A stretch of 64,000 bases of DNA from the NCBI RefSeq assembly GCF_024757985.1, contig NZ_CP103289.1, positions 1,860,001 to 1,924,000 on the forward strand, in the 5' to 3' direction. The notes under the pieces were generated by a model. The model worked only from the letters and a program-made list of their open reading frames with translations. It had not been told where the DNA came from and did no database searches. The DNA comes from Cellulomonas sp. NS3. Its GTDB lineage: Bacteria > Actinomycetota > Actinomycetes > Actinomycetales > Cellulomonadaceae. The position numbers and the translations under genes were made by a program. Positions 49,658 through 58,982 of the stretch are shown one piece after another. Each line of letters starts with the position of its first letter. The stretch's first letter is position 1.

Positions 49658-50992
49658 GTGCCGCTGGACCTCCCGCTCGCACGGCCCGGTGACCCGGGCA
49701 GCGAGCTGACCGCCGGGCAGGACGGCGACGCCATCGTGCGTCGGTCCGTCCTGCCCGGCGGGGTCCGCGTGCTCAGCGAGCACATGCCCGGCCTGCGCTC
49801 CGCGACCGTCGGGGCGTGGGTCGGCATCGGCTCGCGCGACGAGCGCGACGGGCACCACGGGTCGACCCACTTCCTCGAGCACCTGCTCTTCAAGGGCACG
49901 GCGCGGCGCAGCGCGATGGACATCGCCGAGGCGTTCGACGAGGTCGGTGGCGAGGCCAACGCGGCGACCGGCAAGGAGCACACGTGCTACTACGCACGCG
50001 TGCTCGACACCGACCTGCCCATGGCGGTCGACGTGATCGCCGACATGGTGACGTCCGCGCGCCTGGACACCGACGAGCTCGAGACCGAGCGCGGCGTGAT
50101 CCTCGAAGAGCTCGCGATGAACGACGACGACCCGAGCGACGTCGTGCACGAGCGTTTCGCGGAGGCCGTGCTGGGCACGCACCCGCTCGGACGCCCGATC
50201 GGCGGCACCCCGGACACGATCCGGGCGGTCCCGCGGGACGCCGTGTGGGAGCACTACCGCGAGCACTACCGCCCGGCGACCCTCGTGGTCACGGCCGCGG
50301 GCGGCGTCGACCACGACGTGCTCGTCAAGCAGGTCACGCACGCCCTCGCGGAGGGTGGTTGGGACCTCGCGGACGGCGCCGCACCGAACGCCCGACGCGG
50401 CGCCGAGGACGTCGAGGGCGGCACCCCGTCCGCGGGCTCCGAGATCACGGTCTCGCGGACGACGGAGCAGGCGAACGTCATCGTCGGGGGGACGGGGCTC
50501 ACCGCCACGGACCCGCGCCGGTTCACGCTCTCGGTGCTCAACGCGGTCCTGGGCGGCGGCATGTCGTCGCGCCTGTTCCAGGAGATCCGCGAGAAGCGCG
50601 GCCTCGCGTACTCGACGTACTCGTTCGCCTCGGGGCACGCCGACACCGGCGTCTTCGGGCTGTACGCCGGGTGCGCGCCGGGCAAGGTCGACGAGGTCAC
50701 GCAGCTCCTCGTGGCCGAGTGGGAGCGCCTCGCCGACTCCGGCATCACCTCGGCGGAGCTCCAGCGCTCGATCGGCCAGCTCTCGGGCGGCATGGTCCTG
50801 GGCATGGAGGACACGGGGTCGCGCATGAGCCGGCTCGGCAAGTCCGAGCTCGTGCACGGCGAGCTGCTCTCGGTCGACGAGACGCTGGAGCGGATCCGGG
50901 GCGTGCGCGCGTCGGACGTCCAGGAGCTCGCGGCCGAGCTCGCGGCGCGGCCCCGGTCGACCGTCCGGATCGGACCGTTCGCCGCCGCCTGA
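49658..50992 (+). CDS. M16 family zinc metallopeptidase
   Basis: A 444-residue processing-peptidase-like enzyme. The inverted zinc motif HFLEH is in HGSTHFLEHLLFKGT, and the distal Glu lies in ETERGVILEELAM. The C-terminal half is the non-catalytic M16 repeat, with SRLFQEIREKRGLAYSTYSF. It always follows pnp in Actinobacteria; substrate unknown. GTG 49658 starts two bases after pnp, indicating coupling. A hairpin (51008-51040) follows. Confidence 0.94.
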   Translation: MPLDLPLARPGDPGSELTAGQDGDAIVRRSVLPGGVRVLSEHMPGLRSATVGAWVGIGSRDERDGHHGSTHFLEHLLFKGTARRSAMDIAEAFDEVGGEANAATGKEHTCYYARVLDTDLPMAVDVIADMVTSARLDTDELETERGVILEELAMNDDDPSDVVHERFAEAVLGTHPLGRPIGGTPDTIRAVPRDAVWEHYREHYRPATLVVTAAGGVDHDVLVKQVTHALAEGGWDLADGAAPNARRGAEDVEGGTPSAGSEITVSRTTEQANVIVGGTGLTATDPRRFTLSVLNAVLGGGMSSRLFQEIREKRGLAYSTYSFASGHADTGVFGLYAGCAPGKVDEVTQLLVAEWERLADSGITSAELQRSIGQLSGGMVLGMEDTGSRMSRLGKSELVHGELLSVDETLERIRGVRASDVQELAAELAARPRSTVRIGPFAAA

Positions 50993-51007
50993 CGCCCTGC
51001 CCTCCAC

Positions 51008-51040
51008 CCACCCGCCTCGGCACCTCGCCGGGGCGGGTGG
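51008..51040 (+). terminator. Hairpin after the pnp-M16 operon
   Basis: A 9-bp stem continued by four pairs past a one-base mismatch (51008-51021 with 51027-51040) lies 16 nt after the stop. Confidence 0.55.
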
Positions 51041-51120
51041 CGTGCGTCCGGGGTGGGTGAGCCGCACGGCACCTCGTCACCGGGCGGCCCGGTGCGGCAC
51101 GGCGACTAGGGTGGTCACCC

Positions 51121-51879
51121 GTGAGCGAGCAGATCAGGGTCGCCGTCCTCGGGGCCGCAGGACGCATGGGGTCGACGGTCGTCCGCGCCGTCGAGGCGGC
51201 GCCGGGCCTCGAGCTCGTCGCGGCGCTCGACGCGGGGGACGACGTGGGCGCGGCGGTGAGGTCCGCGGGGGCCCAGGTCGCCGTCGACTTCACGGTGCCG
51301 GCCGCGACAGCCGAGAACGTGCGGGCGCTCGTCGACGCGGGCGTGCACGCGGTCGTGGGGACGACCGGCTGGACCGCCGACGCGCTCGACGCGGTCCGCG
51401 CCCAGCTCACGACGCGGCCCGGGGTCGGGGTGCTGGTCGCCCCGAACTTCGCGCTCGGCGCGGTGCTCGCGATGACGTTCGCGGCGCGGGCCGCGCGCTA
51501 CTTCGAGTCGGTCGAGGTCGTCGAGCTGCACCACCCCGACAAGGTCGACGCCCCCTCCGGGACGGCGCTGCACACCGCCCGGGCGGTCGCCGCCGCACGG
51601 GCCCGCGCCGGCGTCGGGCCGAGCCCCGACGCGACGACGACGGCGCTCGAGGGCGCTCGGGGCGCGGACGTCGACGGTGTGCGGGTGCACGCCGTGCGGC
51701 TGCGCGGCCTGACGGCGCACGAGGAGATCCTGCTCGGCAACCGCGGCGAGCAGCTGACGATCCGGCACGACTCCTTCGACCGCGAGAGCTTCATGCCGGG
51801 CGTCGTGCACGCCGTCCGGGTGGTCGCCGACCACCCGGGGCTGACGGTGGGCCTCGAGCACGTGCTGGACCTCGGGTGA
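51121..51879 (+). CDS. dapB: 4-hydroxy-tetrahydrodipicolinate reductase
   Basis: A 252-residue enzyme of the lysine/meso-diaminopimelate pathway, supplying peptidoglycan cross-bridge precursor. The NAD(P)H motif VAVLGAAGRMGSTV starts the protein; ELHHPDKVDAPSGTA is the substrate and catalytic signature. GTG 51121 has TAGGGT (51107-51112) ending eight bases upstream, suggesting a leaderless message. dapA lies 6 kb downstream, and a membrane protein gene follows after four bases. Confidence 0.96.
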   Translation: MSEQIRVAVLGAAGRMGSTVVRAVEAAPGLELVAALDAGDDVGAAVRSAGAQVAVDFTVPAATAENVRALVDAGVHAVVGTTGWTADALDAVRAQLTTRPGVGVLVAPNFALGAVLAMTFAARAARYFESVEVVELHHPDKVDAPSGTALHTARAVAAARARAGVGPSPDATTTALEGARGADVDGVRVHAVRLRGLTAHEEILLGNRGEQLTIRHDSFDRESFMPGVVHAVRVVADHPGLTVGLEHVLDLG

Positions 51880-51883
51880 CGCG

Positions 51884-52360
51884 GTGACGGGCGCACCGGC
51901 CCGGTCCACGTCGCGGCGGTGGCGTGCGATCGCCGGCGCCCTCGCGCTGACGGTACTGCTCGGCCTCTACGTGTGGGTCGTCGCCGTGCGCGGTGTCGCG
52001 CTGCTGCGGACCGGGGACCCGGTGGGGATCGTGCTGGGCGCCGCCATCCTCGTCCTGCCGCTGATCGCCGCGTGGTTCGTCGCCCGCGAGTGGCGCCTCG
52101 CGGTGCAGGTCCAGCGCATGGCCGACGAGCTCGCGGCGACGGGCGGGCTGATGGTCGACGACCTGCCGCGCTCACCGGGCGGGCGGATCGACCGGGTGGC
52201 GGCGGACGCGGCGTTCGAGGTCGTGCGGGCGCAGACCGAGGCCACGCCCGACGACTGGGGGTCGTGGTACCGGTTGGCGTTCGCGTACGACGCGTCGGGG
52301 GACCGGCGCCGCGCCCGGGCGGCCCTGCGCGCCGCGGCTCGGCTGCACCGGGGGCGGTAG
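51884..52360 (+). CDS. Small membrane protein with TPR-like tail
   Basis: A 158-residue protein of unknown function. Two transmembrane segments are visible at about 15-37 and 46-65, followed by a soluble part whose last 50 residues (PDDWGSWYRLAFAYDASGDRRRARAALRAA) look like one tetratricopeptide repeat. It starts at GTG 51884, four bases after dapB, so it is cotranscribed; similar proteins follow dapB in related Actinobacteria. Confidence 0.8.
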   Translation: MTGAPARSTSRRWRAIAGALALTVLLGLYVWVVAVRGVALLRTGDPVGIVLGAAILVLPLIAAWFVAREWRLAVQVQRMADELAATGGLMVDDLPRSPGGRIDRVAADAAFEVVRAQTEATPDDWGSWYRLAFAYDASGDRRRARAALRAAARLHRGR

Positions 52361-52445
52361 GGCGCCGGTCGCGGCTCTCGACGAGCACGGCAGCGGTCCG
52401 GCACGACGCCGGCGCGGCACCCGGTCCCCGAGCGCCCGCTCCGCC

Positions 52446-53012
52446 TCAGATGCTCGCGGACCAGCCGTGCTCGTGGACGCTGAGCGGCTCGCCGTCCGGC
52501 CCGGTGCCGGTCGCCAGCGCGCGGACGGAGTCGTCGGCGCCGAGGCCGGCCGAGGCGAGGAACCGGGCGCGCCCGGAGTCGCCGTCGAGCACCCACGTCT
52601 GCACGTGCGCGGCGCCGTCCTCGCGGAGGAGGTCGACCGCCGCGGCGAGCAGCCGGGACCCGTGACCGGCGCGCTGGGAGCCCGGTGCGACCTCCAGGCT
52701 GAGCAGCTCCCCGCCCGGGGCGGCGAGCGGGGTCTCCTCGGGTGCCGGCAGCGGAGCGACAGCGGCGAAGCCGACGACGTCCGCGCCCTCGCACGCGACG
52801 AGCACCCGGTAGCCGGGAGCGGGGGGCGACGTGATCGCTCGGGCCCAGCGCTCGGCGAACGCCGCACCGTCGAGCCGGTCGAGCACGTCGGCCCCGAGCG
52901 TCTCGGCGTGGGCGACGCGCCACGCGGCGAGCTGGATCGCGGCGATGGCGAGCTCGTCGCCCGGGACGGCGGGGCGGACGGAGACGTCCGCCTGCTCGCT
53001 GAACAGCGCCAT
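52446..53012 (-). CDS. GNAT family N-acetyltransferase
   Basis: A 188-residue acetyltransferase. SVRPAVPGDELAIAAIQLAAW starts the fold, and LLSLEVAPGSQRAGHGSRLL carries the acetyl-CoA-binding R-A-G-H-G-S loop. WVLDGDSGRARFLASAGL is the typical C-terminal helix. Substrate unknown. ATG 53012 has no clear ribosome-binding site. It reads toward dapB's operon and away from nothing else of related function. Confidence 0.86.
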   Translation of the reverse strand: MALFSEQADVSVRPAVPGDELAIAAIQLAAWRVAHAETLGADVLDRLDGAAFAERWARAITSPPAPGYRVLVACEGADVVGFAAVAPLPAPEETPLAAPGGELLSLEVAPGSQRAGHGSRLLAAAVDLLREDGAAHVQTWVLDGDSGRARFLASAGLGADDSVRALATGTGPDGEPLSVHEHGWSASI

Positions 53013-53167
53013 CAGGCGTGCGCGGCGTGCGGTCGTGCGGCATGGAGCGGGGTCAGGGGCACGACGGGTCTCCGGGGGAGCGAGGGGAGGTCGGTGGGGC
53101 GGTGCGACCGGACGGGCCGCGATGCGCTCGTCCGAGGCAGGCTACCAACGGGCCGGGACGGCGGGCC

Positions 53168-53491
53168 TCAGGGCATCCCGAACGCGCGCAGCACCCCGGC
53201 CGTGAGGGCGGCGGCCGCGACGACCACCACGAACGGTGCCCGCAGCGCGAGCGCGACGCCGGCGACCGCGAGAGCCGGCACGCGGGCGTCGAGGACGAGC
53301 GCCCGGCCCTCGGTCAGCGTCTGCACGCCGACGAGCGCGGAGAGCAGCGCGACGGTGACCAGCGCGGCGGTGCGAGCGACGCGCGGCTCGGCCAGCCAGT
53401 GCTCGGGCACCAGGTGGCCGACGAGCTTGATCGCGAAGCACACCGCGGAGGCGGCGAGGATCGCCAGCCACGTCAGGGTGTAGTCGCTCAT
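53168..53491 (-). CDS. azlD: AzlD family branched-chain amino acid exporter subunit
   Basis: A 107-residue membrane protein with about three to four hydrophobic segments, beginning MSDYTLTWLAILAASAVCFA and including ARTAALVTVALLSALVGVQ. AzlD is the small partner of AzlC (BrnFE type) in export of branched-chain amino acids. Its ATG overlaps the azlC stop (ATGA), so the two subunits are made in coupled amounts. Confidence 0.88.
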   Translation of the reverse strand: MSDYTLTWLAILAASAVCFAIKLVGHLVPEHWLAEPRVARTAALVTVALLSALVGVQTLTEGRALVLDARVPALAVAGVALALRAPFVVVVAAAALTAGVLRAFGMP

Positions 53492-54180
53492 CCGCGTGCC
53501 TCCCGGGCGGGGGTGCGCCAGCCGAGCACGATCGCCACCGCGGCCGCCGCGAGGACCGGGATGCCGGCGGGCGCGAGCGGCGTGAGCGCGAGGGCGACCA
53601 CGACCGCGACCGCGGCGACGACCCGGGCCGGCCCCGTCGCGAGCCGGGGCCAGACGAGGGCGAGGAACGCCGCAGCCGCGGCCGCGTCGAGCCCGTACCG
53701 GCGCGGGTCGCCGAGCGCGTCGCCCAGCAGGGCGCCGACGACCGTGAACGTGTTCCACAGCACGAAGACCCCGACCCCCGTCCACCAGAACCCCGCCCGG
53801 GCGGCCTGCGGGTCGGCGTGCGCGGTGCCGACCGCGGTCGACTCGTCGATCGTGAGCTGAGCCGCCACCGTCCGCCGGACGCCGCGGGCCCCGAGCAGCG
53901 GGGCGACCTGGACGCCGTAGAGACCGTTGCGGACCCCGAGCAGCCCCGCGGTCGCCACCGCGGCGCCGAACGCGCCCCCGGTGCCCACGACGCCGATGAA
54001 CGCGAACTGGGAGCCACCCGAGAACATCAGCAGGCTCAGGGCCATCGTCTGCGGCAGGTCGAGACCGGCGGCGACCGCGAGCGCCCCGAAGGACACCCCG
54101 TACAGCCCGGTCGCGACCGACACCGAGACGGCCTGGCGGATCGCGGCGCGCACCTCGGCGCGACGGTCGTCGGTCGTCAC
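53488..54180 (-). CDS. azlC: AzlC family branched-chain amino acid exporter subunit
   Basis: A 230-residue membrane protein with six to seven transmembrane segments; SVATGLYGVSFGALAVAAG and LMFSGGSQFAFIGVVGTGG are AzlC/BrnF signatures, and AQLTIDESTAVGTA the conserved central loop. It likely exports Leu/Ile/Val or Met with AzlD. GTG 54180 is chosen because GACAGT, a possible -10, ends six bases upstream and the protein begins at the family start. Confidence 0.9.
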   Translation of the reverse strand: MTTDDRRAEVRAAIRQAVSVSVATGLYGVSFGALAVAAGLDLPQTMALSLLMFSGGSQFAFIGVVGTGGAFGAAVATAGLLGVRNGLYGVQVAPLLGARGVRRTVAAQLTIDESTAVGTAHADPQAARAGFWWTGVGVFVLWNTFTVVGALLGDALGDPRRYGLDAAAAAAFLALVWPRLATGPARVVAAVAVVVALALTPLAPAGIPVLAAAAVAIVLGWRTPAREARG

Positions 54181-54233
54181 GCCGTCACTGTCGCACACGC
54201 AGCAGACGCGGCGCCCCGCCCGTGCGCGGCCCG

Positions 54234-55712
54234 TCAGAGCGACACGTACGTCGACTCGAGGTACTCCTCGATGCCGGCCTCGCCGCCCTCGCGACCGAGC
54301 CCGGACTGCTTGACGCCGCCGAACGGCGCGCTCGCGTCCGACACGAGCCCGCGGTTCACCCCGAGCATCCCGGCCTCGACCTGCTCCGCGAGGCGCATGA
54401 CGCGTCCCACGTCGCGCGTGAACGCGTAGGCCACGAGCCCGAAGTCGGTGCCGTTGGCGAGCTCGACCGCGTCGGCCTCGGAGCCGAAGGTGAGCACCGA
54501 GGCGACGGGCCCGAAGACCTCCTCGGTGACGACCCGGTCGTCGGGGGAGACACCGCTGAGCACGGTCGGGGCGTAGAAGTGGCCCGCGAGCGGCAGCTCG
54601 GGCCGGGCGCCGCCCGTGCGCACCCGGGCCCCGCCGTCGACCGCCGCGGTGACGACCTCCTCGACGCGGTCGACCGCGGACTTCTCGATCAGCGGTCCGA
54701 CGGTCGTGCCCTCGTCCGCGCCGTGCCCGACGACGAGCCGGTCGAAGGCCTCGGTCAGTGCGGCGGTGAACTCCTCGGCGACGCCCTCCTGCACGAGGAA
54801 CCGGTTCGCGGCGACGCACGTCTGCCCCGAGTTCCGCATCTTGGCGGTCACCGCGCCCTCGACGGCGGCGGCGACGTCCGCGTCGTCGAACACCAGGAAC
54901 GGGGCGTTCCCGCCGAGCTCCATCGAGGTCCGCAGGACGCGCTGAGCGGCGCCCGCGAGCAGCGTGCGGCCGACCTCGGTCGAACCCGTGAAGGAGAGCT
55001 TGCGCAGGCGCGGGTCGGCGAGGAGCGGCTCGGTCAGCGCGCGCGCCGAGGAGCTCGGCACGACGTTGACGACGCCCGTCGGCAGCCCGCGCGCCTCGAG
55101 CTCGGCGCGCACGATCTCCGCGAAGAACGACGTCGTGAGCGGCGTGAGCTGCGCGGGCTTGATCACGACCGGGCAGCCCGCGGCGAGGGCTGGGGCGACC
55201 TTGCGCGTGATCATGGCGATGGGGAAGTTCCACGGCGTGATGAGCAGCGCGGGACCCACCGGGCGGCGCAGGACCAGCTGGTGGTTGCTGCCCGCGGGCG
55301 CCTTGCGCGTGAGCCCGTTGATCCGCACGGCCTGCTCGGCGTACCAGCGCACGTAGTCGGCGGCGTACGCGACCTCGGCGCGCGACTCGGCGAGCGGCTT
55401 GCCGCCCTCCGCGGTGACGAGGGCCGCGACGTCGTCGGTGCGCGCGACGAGGGCCTCGTAGACCGCACGCAGCAGCTCGGAGCGCTCGCGAGGGGCGACG
55501 GCGCGCCACTCCGCCCAGGAGCGGTCGGCGCTGTCGAGGGCCGCGAGCGCGTCGTCGGGCCCCGCGTCGGCGACGTCGAGGATCGTGTCGGTCGTGGCAG
55601 GGTCGGTCACCGCGAACGTGGCCCCCGAGGTGGCGGGGCGCCAGGTCCCGTCGATCAGGAGACCGGTCGGGACGCGCTCGGCGACGGCGGCGGGCAGCGT
55701 GGTGGAGGTCAT
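54234..55712 (-). CDS. NAD(P)-dependent aldehyde dehydrogenase (succinate-semialdehyde type)
   Basis: A 492-residue aldehyde dehydrogenase. Catalytic Cys299 is in NSGQTCVAANRF and the general base Glu265 in MELGGNAPF; FTGSTEVGR binds the cofactor. The C-terminal GLVSDASAPFGGVKQSGLGREGG resembles GabD-type succinate-semialdehyde dehydrogenases, but no gabT neighbour supports that substrate. ATG 55712 is preceded by CACACT (a weak -10) six bases away. It is divergent from thyA with 54 bp between. Confidence 0.9.
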   Translation of the reverse strand: MTSTTLPAAVAERVPTGLLIDGTWRPATSGATFAVTDPATTDTILDVADAGPDDALAALDSADRSWAEWRAVAPRERSELLRAVYEALVARTDDVAALVTAEGGKPLAESRAEVAYAADYVRWYAEQAVRINGLTRKAPAGSNHQLVLRRPVGPALLITPWNFPIAMITRKVAPALAAGCPVVIKPAQLTPLTTSFFAEIVRAELEARGLPTGVVNVVPSSSARALTEPLLADPRLRKLSFTGSTEVGRTLLAGAAQRVLRTSMELGGNAPFLVFDDADVAAAVEGAVTAKMRNSGQTCVAANRFLVQEGVAEEFTAALTEAFDRLVVGHGADEGTTVGPLIEKSAVDRVEEVVTAAVDGGARVRTGGARPELPLAGHFYAPTVLSGVSPDDRVVTEEVFGPVASVLTFGSEADAVELANGTDFGLVAYAFTRDVGRVMRLAEQVEAGMLGVNRGLVSDASAPFGGVKQSGLGREGGEAGIEEYLESTYVSL

Positions 55713-55766
55713 CGGGCCAGTGTGGCGCGGCGTCGGGGCCGGCGCTACGGAGCCTAGGATGGCGCC

Positions 55767-56585
55767 ATGACGGAAGCGGCCACGATGCCCGTGACGACCC
55801 CGTACGAGGACCTCCTGAGGCTCGTGCTCGAGACCGGGACCCCCAAGTCGGACCGCACCGGGACGGGGACGCGCAGCCTCTTCGGTCACCAGCTGCGCTA
55901 CGACCTCTCCGCCGGGTTCCCGCTCGTCACGACGAAGCGCGTGCACCTCAAGTCGGTCGTCCTCGAGCTGCTGTGGTTCCTGCGCGGCGACTCGAACGTC
56001 GGCTGGCTCCGCGAGCAGGGCGTGACGATCTGGGACGAGTGGGCCGACGCCGACGGCGACCTCGGCCCGGTGTACGGCGTGCAGTGGCGCTCGTGGCCGA
56101 CGCCGGGCGGCGGCGAGGTCGACCAGCTCGCGCAGGTCATCGAGGCGATCCGCCGCGACCCCGACTCACGCCGCCACGTCGTCTCGGCGTGGAACGTGGC
56201 GGACATCCCGTCGATGGCGCTCGCCCCGTGCCACGCGCTGTTCCAGTTCTACGTGGCCGACGGCCGGCTCTCGTGCCAGCTCTACCAGCGCTCCGCGGAC
56301 CTGTTCCTGGGCGTGCCGTTCAACCTGGCGTCGTACGCGCTGCTGACGCACATGGTCGCCCAGCAGACGGGCCTCGAGGTCGGCGACCTCGTGTGGACCG
56401 GTGGGGACTGCCACATCTACGACAACCACGTCGACCAGGTCCGCGAGCAGCTCACGCGCGAGCCCTACCCGTACCCGACGCTCGCGCTGCGCCCCGCCGA
56501 GTCGATCGACGCGTACACGCTCGAGCACGTCGAGGTCGTCGGCTACCGCCACCACCCGCGCATCGCCGCGCCGATCGCCGTCTGA
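55767..56585 (+). CDS. thyA: Thymidylate synthase
   Basis: A 272-residue enzyme that methylates dUMP to dTMP with methylene-tetrahydrofolate. The catalytic Cys is in [12 protein letters not shown]; other motifs are [32 protein letters not shown] and [16 protein letters not shown] 55767 is used; TAGGAT (55755-55760) ends six bases before it. folA follows after 12 nt and regenerates the folate used here. Confidence 0.97.
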   Translation: MTEAATMPVTTPYEDLLRLVLETGTPKSDRTGTGTRSLFGHQLRYDLSAGFPLVTTKRVHLKSVVLELLWFLRGDSNVGWLREQGVTIWDEWADADGDLGPVYGVQWRSWPTPGGGEVDQLAQVIEAIRRDPDSRRHVVSAWNVADIPSMALAPCHALFQFYVADGRLSCQLYQRSADLFLGVPFNLASYALLTHMVAQQTGLEVGDLVWTGGDCHIYDNHVDQVREQLTREPYPYPTLALRPAESIDAYTLEHVEVVGYRHHPRIAAPIAV

Positions 56586-56597
56586 CGGGCGCGCCCC

Positions 56598-57107
56598 GTG
56601 AGCAGCATCGCCCTGATCTGGGCGCAGACGCTCGACGGCGTCATCGGCGTCGAGAACACCCTGCCGTGGCGCCTGCCCGAGGACCAGGCGCGCTTCCGTG
56701 CGCTGACCACCGGGCACCCGGTCGTCATGGGCCGCGCGACGTGGGAGTCCCTGCCGGAGCGGTTCCGCCCGCTGCCCGGCCGGGAGAACGTCGTGCTCTC
56801 GCGCCGCCCGGGGTACATCGCCGAGGGCGCGACCGTCGCGCCCTCGCTCGCCGACGCGCTCGCGCTGGTCGGGGACCGCGACGTCTGGGTCATCGGGGGA
56901 GGGGCGGTCTACGAGGCCGCGATCGCCCGCGCCGACCGCCTCGAGGTGACCGAGGTCGACGCGGTGCTCGCCGGTGACACCTACGCCCCGGTGGTCGACG
57001 GCGAGTGGGAGGTCGTCGAGCGCGTCCCCGCGGCGGGCTGGTGCACGTCCACCGGGCCGGACGGGCTGCGGTACCGCTTCGTGACGTACGAGCGCGCGCC
57101 GCGCTGA
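56598..57107 (+). CDS. folA: Dihydrofolate reductase
   Basis: A 169-residue NADPH-dependent reductase. ALIWAQTLDGVIGVENTLPW, MGRATWESLPERFRPLPGR and DVWVIGGGAVYEAAI are the substrate and cofactor motifs. It pairs with thyA in the folate cycle and is co-transcribed with it. GTG 56598 begins the family N-terminus directly. Confidence 0.96.
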   Translation: MSSIALIWAQTLDGVIGVENTLPWRLPEDQARFRALTTGHPVVMGRATWESLPERFRPLPGRENVVLSRRPGYIAEGATVAPSLADALALVGDRDVWVIGGGAVYEAAIARADRLEVTEVDAVLAGDTYAPVVDGEWEVVERVPAAGWCTSTGPDGLRYRFVTYERAPR

Positions 57108-57186
57108 GCATCGGCGCGGCGACCGTCACAGGGTCGACGAGCGGACGCGTCGCCCGGCCGGCGGACGCGTCCTCGGCCCGGCCGGG

Positions 57187-57909
57187 TCAGCGGCCGTCGC
57201 GACCGTCCGCGCTCGCGCGCTCGTCGAGGAGCTCGACGAGCCGGCCCACGCGGTCGGTCATGACCGCGTCGACGCCGAGGTCGAGCACGAGGCGCAGCTC
57301 GGCGTCGGTGTTCGGCGTCCAGCAGCACGTGCGGATGCCGAACGCCGCCATGGCCTCGACGGTCGCGGGTGCCAGGAGCCGGAACCACGGGTTGTAGAGC
57401 TGCGGGCGCAGCTGCGCGAGGAGCCGGACATCGGGCAGCGTCATGCTGTCGTCGTTGAGGTAGACGGTCGCCCCCGGGGCGGCGGCCCGGATCTCGAGCA
57501 GGCCGTCGGTCGAGCCGCAGAACGCGGTCGCGTCCGCGCGGGCCTGCCGCACGACGCGCAGGGCCGGCAGCGCGGCGACGGGGTGCTTCTGGTCCAGCAC
57601 GAGCGGGACGCCCGCGCTGTCCGCGACCTCGAGCAGCTCCGCGAGCCGGGGGACGCGGACGTCGCCGTCGCCGAGCCGAGCGATCTCCGGCCACGTCATC
57701 GCGGCGACCGGCCGGGGGTCGTCCCAGAGCCGGGCGAACGTGTCGTCGTGCACGACGACGACGGTGCCGTCCGCCGCGAGCTGGACGTCGACCTCGATGG
57801 CGTCGGCGCCCTGGCGGGCCGCGGCCAGCACCGCGGCGACGGTGTTCTCACGGTGCTCGACCGGGTCGCCGCGGTGGGCGATGGCGAGCGGGCGGTCGGG
57901 AGCGGGCAC
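57187..57909 (-). CDS. Glycerophosphodiester phosphodiesterase
   Basis: A 240-residue TIM-barrel enzyme that releases glycerol phosphate from glycerophosphodiesters. LAIAHRGDPVEHRENTVAAV holds the first His and Arg, and AIEVDVQLAADGTVVVVHDD the metal and second-His motif. There is no signal peptide, so it should be cytoplasmic. GTG 57909 follows GGAGGACACC. It reads toward folA. Confidence 0.92.
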   Translation of the reverse strand: MPAPDRPLAIAHRGDPVEHRENTVAAVLAAARQGADAIEVDVQLAADGTVVVVHDDTFARLWDDPRPVAAMTWPEIARLGDGDVRVPRLAELLEVADSAGVPLVLDQKHPVAALPALRVVRQARADATAFCGSTDGLLEIRAAAPGATVYLNDDSMTLPDVRLLAQLRPQLYNPWFRLLAPATVEAMAAFGIRTCCWTPNTDAELRLVLDLGVDAVMTDRVGRLVELLDERASADGRDGR

Positions 57910-58040
57910 GGTGTCCTCCGGTGTCGGGCGTCGGTGCGCAGCCCCGATCTCACACCGTCACGCACGTCCTGGCCGGTGGGCGCGCCGCGTCGGCGGACCA
58001 CCTGACGAGCACGCACGGTCGTCGGGGCGGCTCGGGACGG

Positions 58041-58046
58041 TAGTTT
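58041..58046 (+). promoter_or_regulatory. Putative -10 for leaderless dapA
   Basis: TAGTTT ends six bases before the dapA ATG. The same hexamer, in the same type of position, precedes the sulfur leader peptide. Confidence 0.6.
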
Positions 58047-58052
58047 GGGGCC

Positions 58053-58970
58053 ATGCCTCGCGCCACCTCGACCGCGCGCCCGTTCGGTGCCGTGCTCACC
58101 GCCATGGTCACGCCGATGACCCCGGACGGTGCGATCGACGTCGACTCGGCCGTCCGGCTCGCGACCCACCTCGTCGACCACGGGCACGACGGGCTCGTGC
58201 TCAACGGCACGACCGGCGAGTCGTCGACGACGCACGCACCCGAGAAGGCAGAGCTCATCGCGGCCGTCGTCGAGGCGGTCGGGCACCGGGCGAGCATCGT
58301 GGCGGGCGCCGGCTCGAACGACACCGCGCACGCCGTCCGGATGGCCGAGCAGGCCGCCGACGCCGGCGCGCACGGGCTGCTCGTCGTGAGCCCCTACTAC
58401 TCGCGGCCGTCCCAGGAGGGCGTGTACCGCCACGTCGTCGCGGTCGCGGACTCGACCCCGCTGCCCGTCATGCTCTACGACGTCCCGGGCCGCACGGGGG
58501 TGCGCTTCGCGGCGGACACGCTCGACCGCCTCGCCGCCCACGACCGCGTGATCGCCGTCAAGGACGCGTCGGGCGACCTCTACGCGAGCCTGACCGCGAT
58601 CGAGCGCACCGGCCTCGCCTGGTACTGCGGCGACGACAGCGCCTACCTCGCGATGCTCGCGCACGGCGCCGCCGGCATCGTCAGCGTCGTCGGCCACGTC
58701 GCCGGCGCGCGCCTCGCCGAGCTCACCGCCGCCTTCGACGCCGGCGACACCGCCCGTGCCCTGCACGTCTTCCGGTCGATCGTCCCGGCGATCGACGCGC
58801 TCAACGGAGCCGGCTTCCAGGCGGTCGCCGCCAAGGCCGCCGTCGAGGCCCTCGGCCTCATCCCGAACCGACACATGCGGCTGCCGCTGGTGGCCGCCTC
58901 CGACGACGAGGCGGAGGGGGTGCGCGCCGGAGTGCGCGTCGCCGGCCTCCTCGACGTCGTCCCCAGCTGA
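58053..58970 (+). CDS. dapA: 4-hydroxy-tetrahydrodipicolinate synthase
   Basis: A 305-residue TIM-barrel lyase, first committed step to lysine and diaminopimelate. GTTGESSTT is the conserved loop, LYDVPGRTG carries the catalytic Tyr, and the Schiff-base Lys170 is in VIAVKDASGDL. ATG 58053 is the start. The RNase J gene follows after 12 nt, a gene pair typical of Actinobacteria. Confidence 0.96.
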   Translation: MPRATSTARPFGAVLTAMVTPMTPDGAIDVDSAVRLATHLVDHGHDGLVLNGTTGESSTTHAPEKAELIAAVVEAVGHRASIVAGAGSNDTAHAVRMAEQAADAGAHGLLVVSPYYSRPSQEGVYRHVVAVADSTPLPVMLYDVPGRTGVRFAADTLDRLAAHDRVIAVKDASGDLYASLTAIERTGLAWYCGDDSAYLAMLAHGAAGIVSVVGHVAGARLAELTAAFDAGDTARALHVFRSIVPAIDALNGAGFQAVAAKAAVEALGLIPNRHMRLPLVAASDDEAEGVRAGVRVAGLLDVVPS

Positions 58971-58982
58971 CCCAGGAGAACC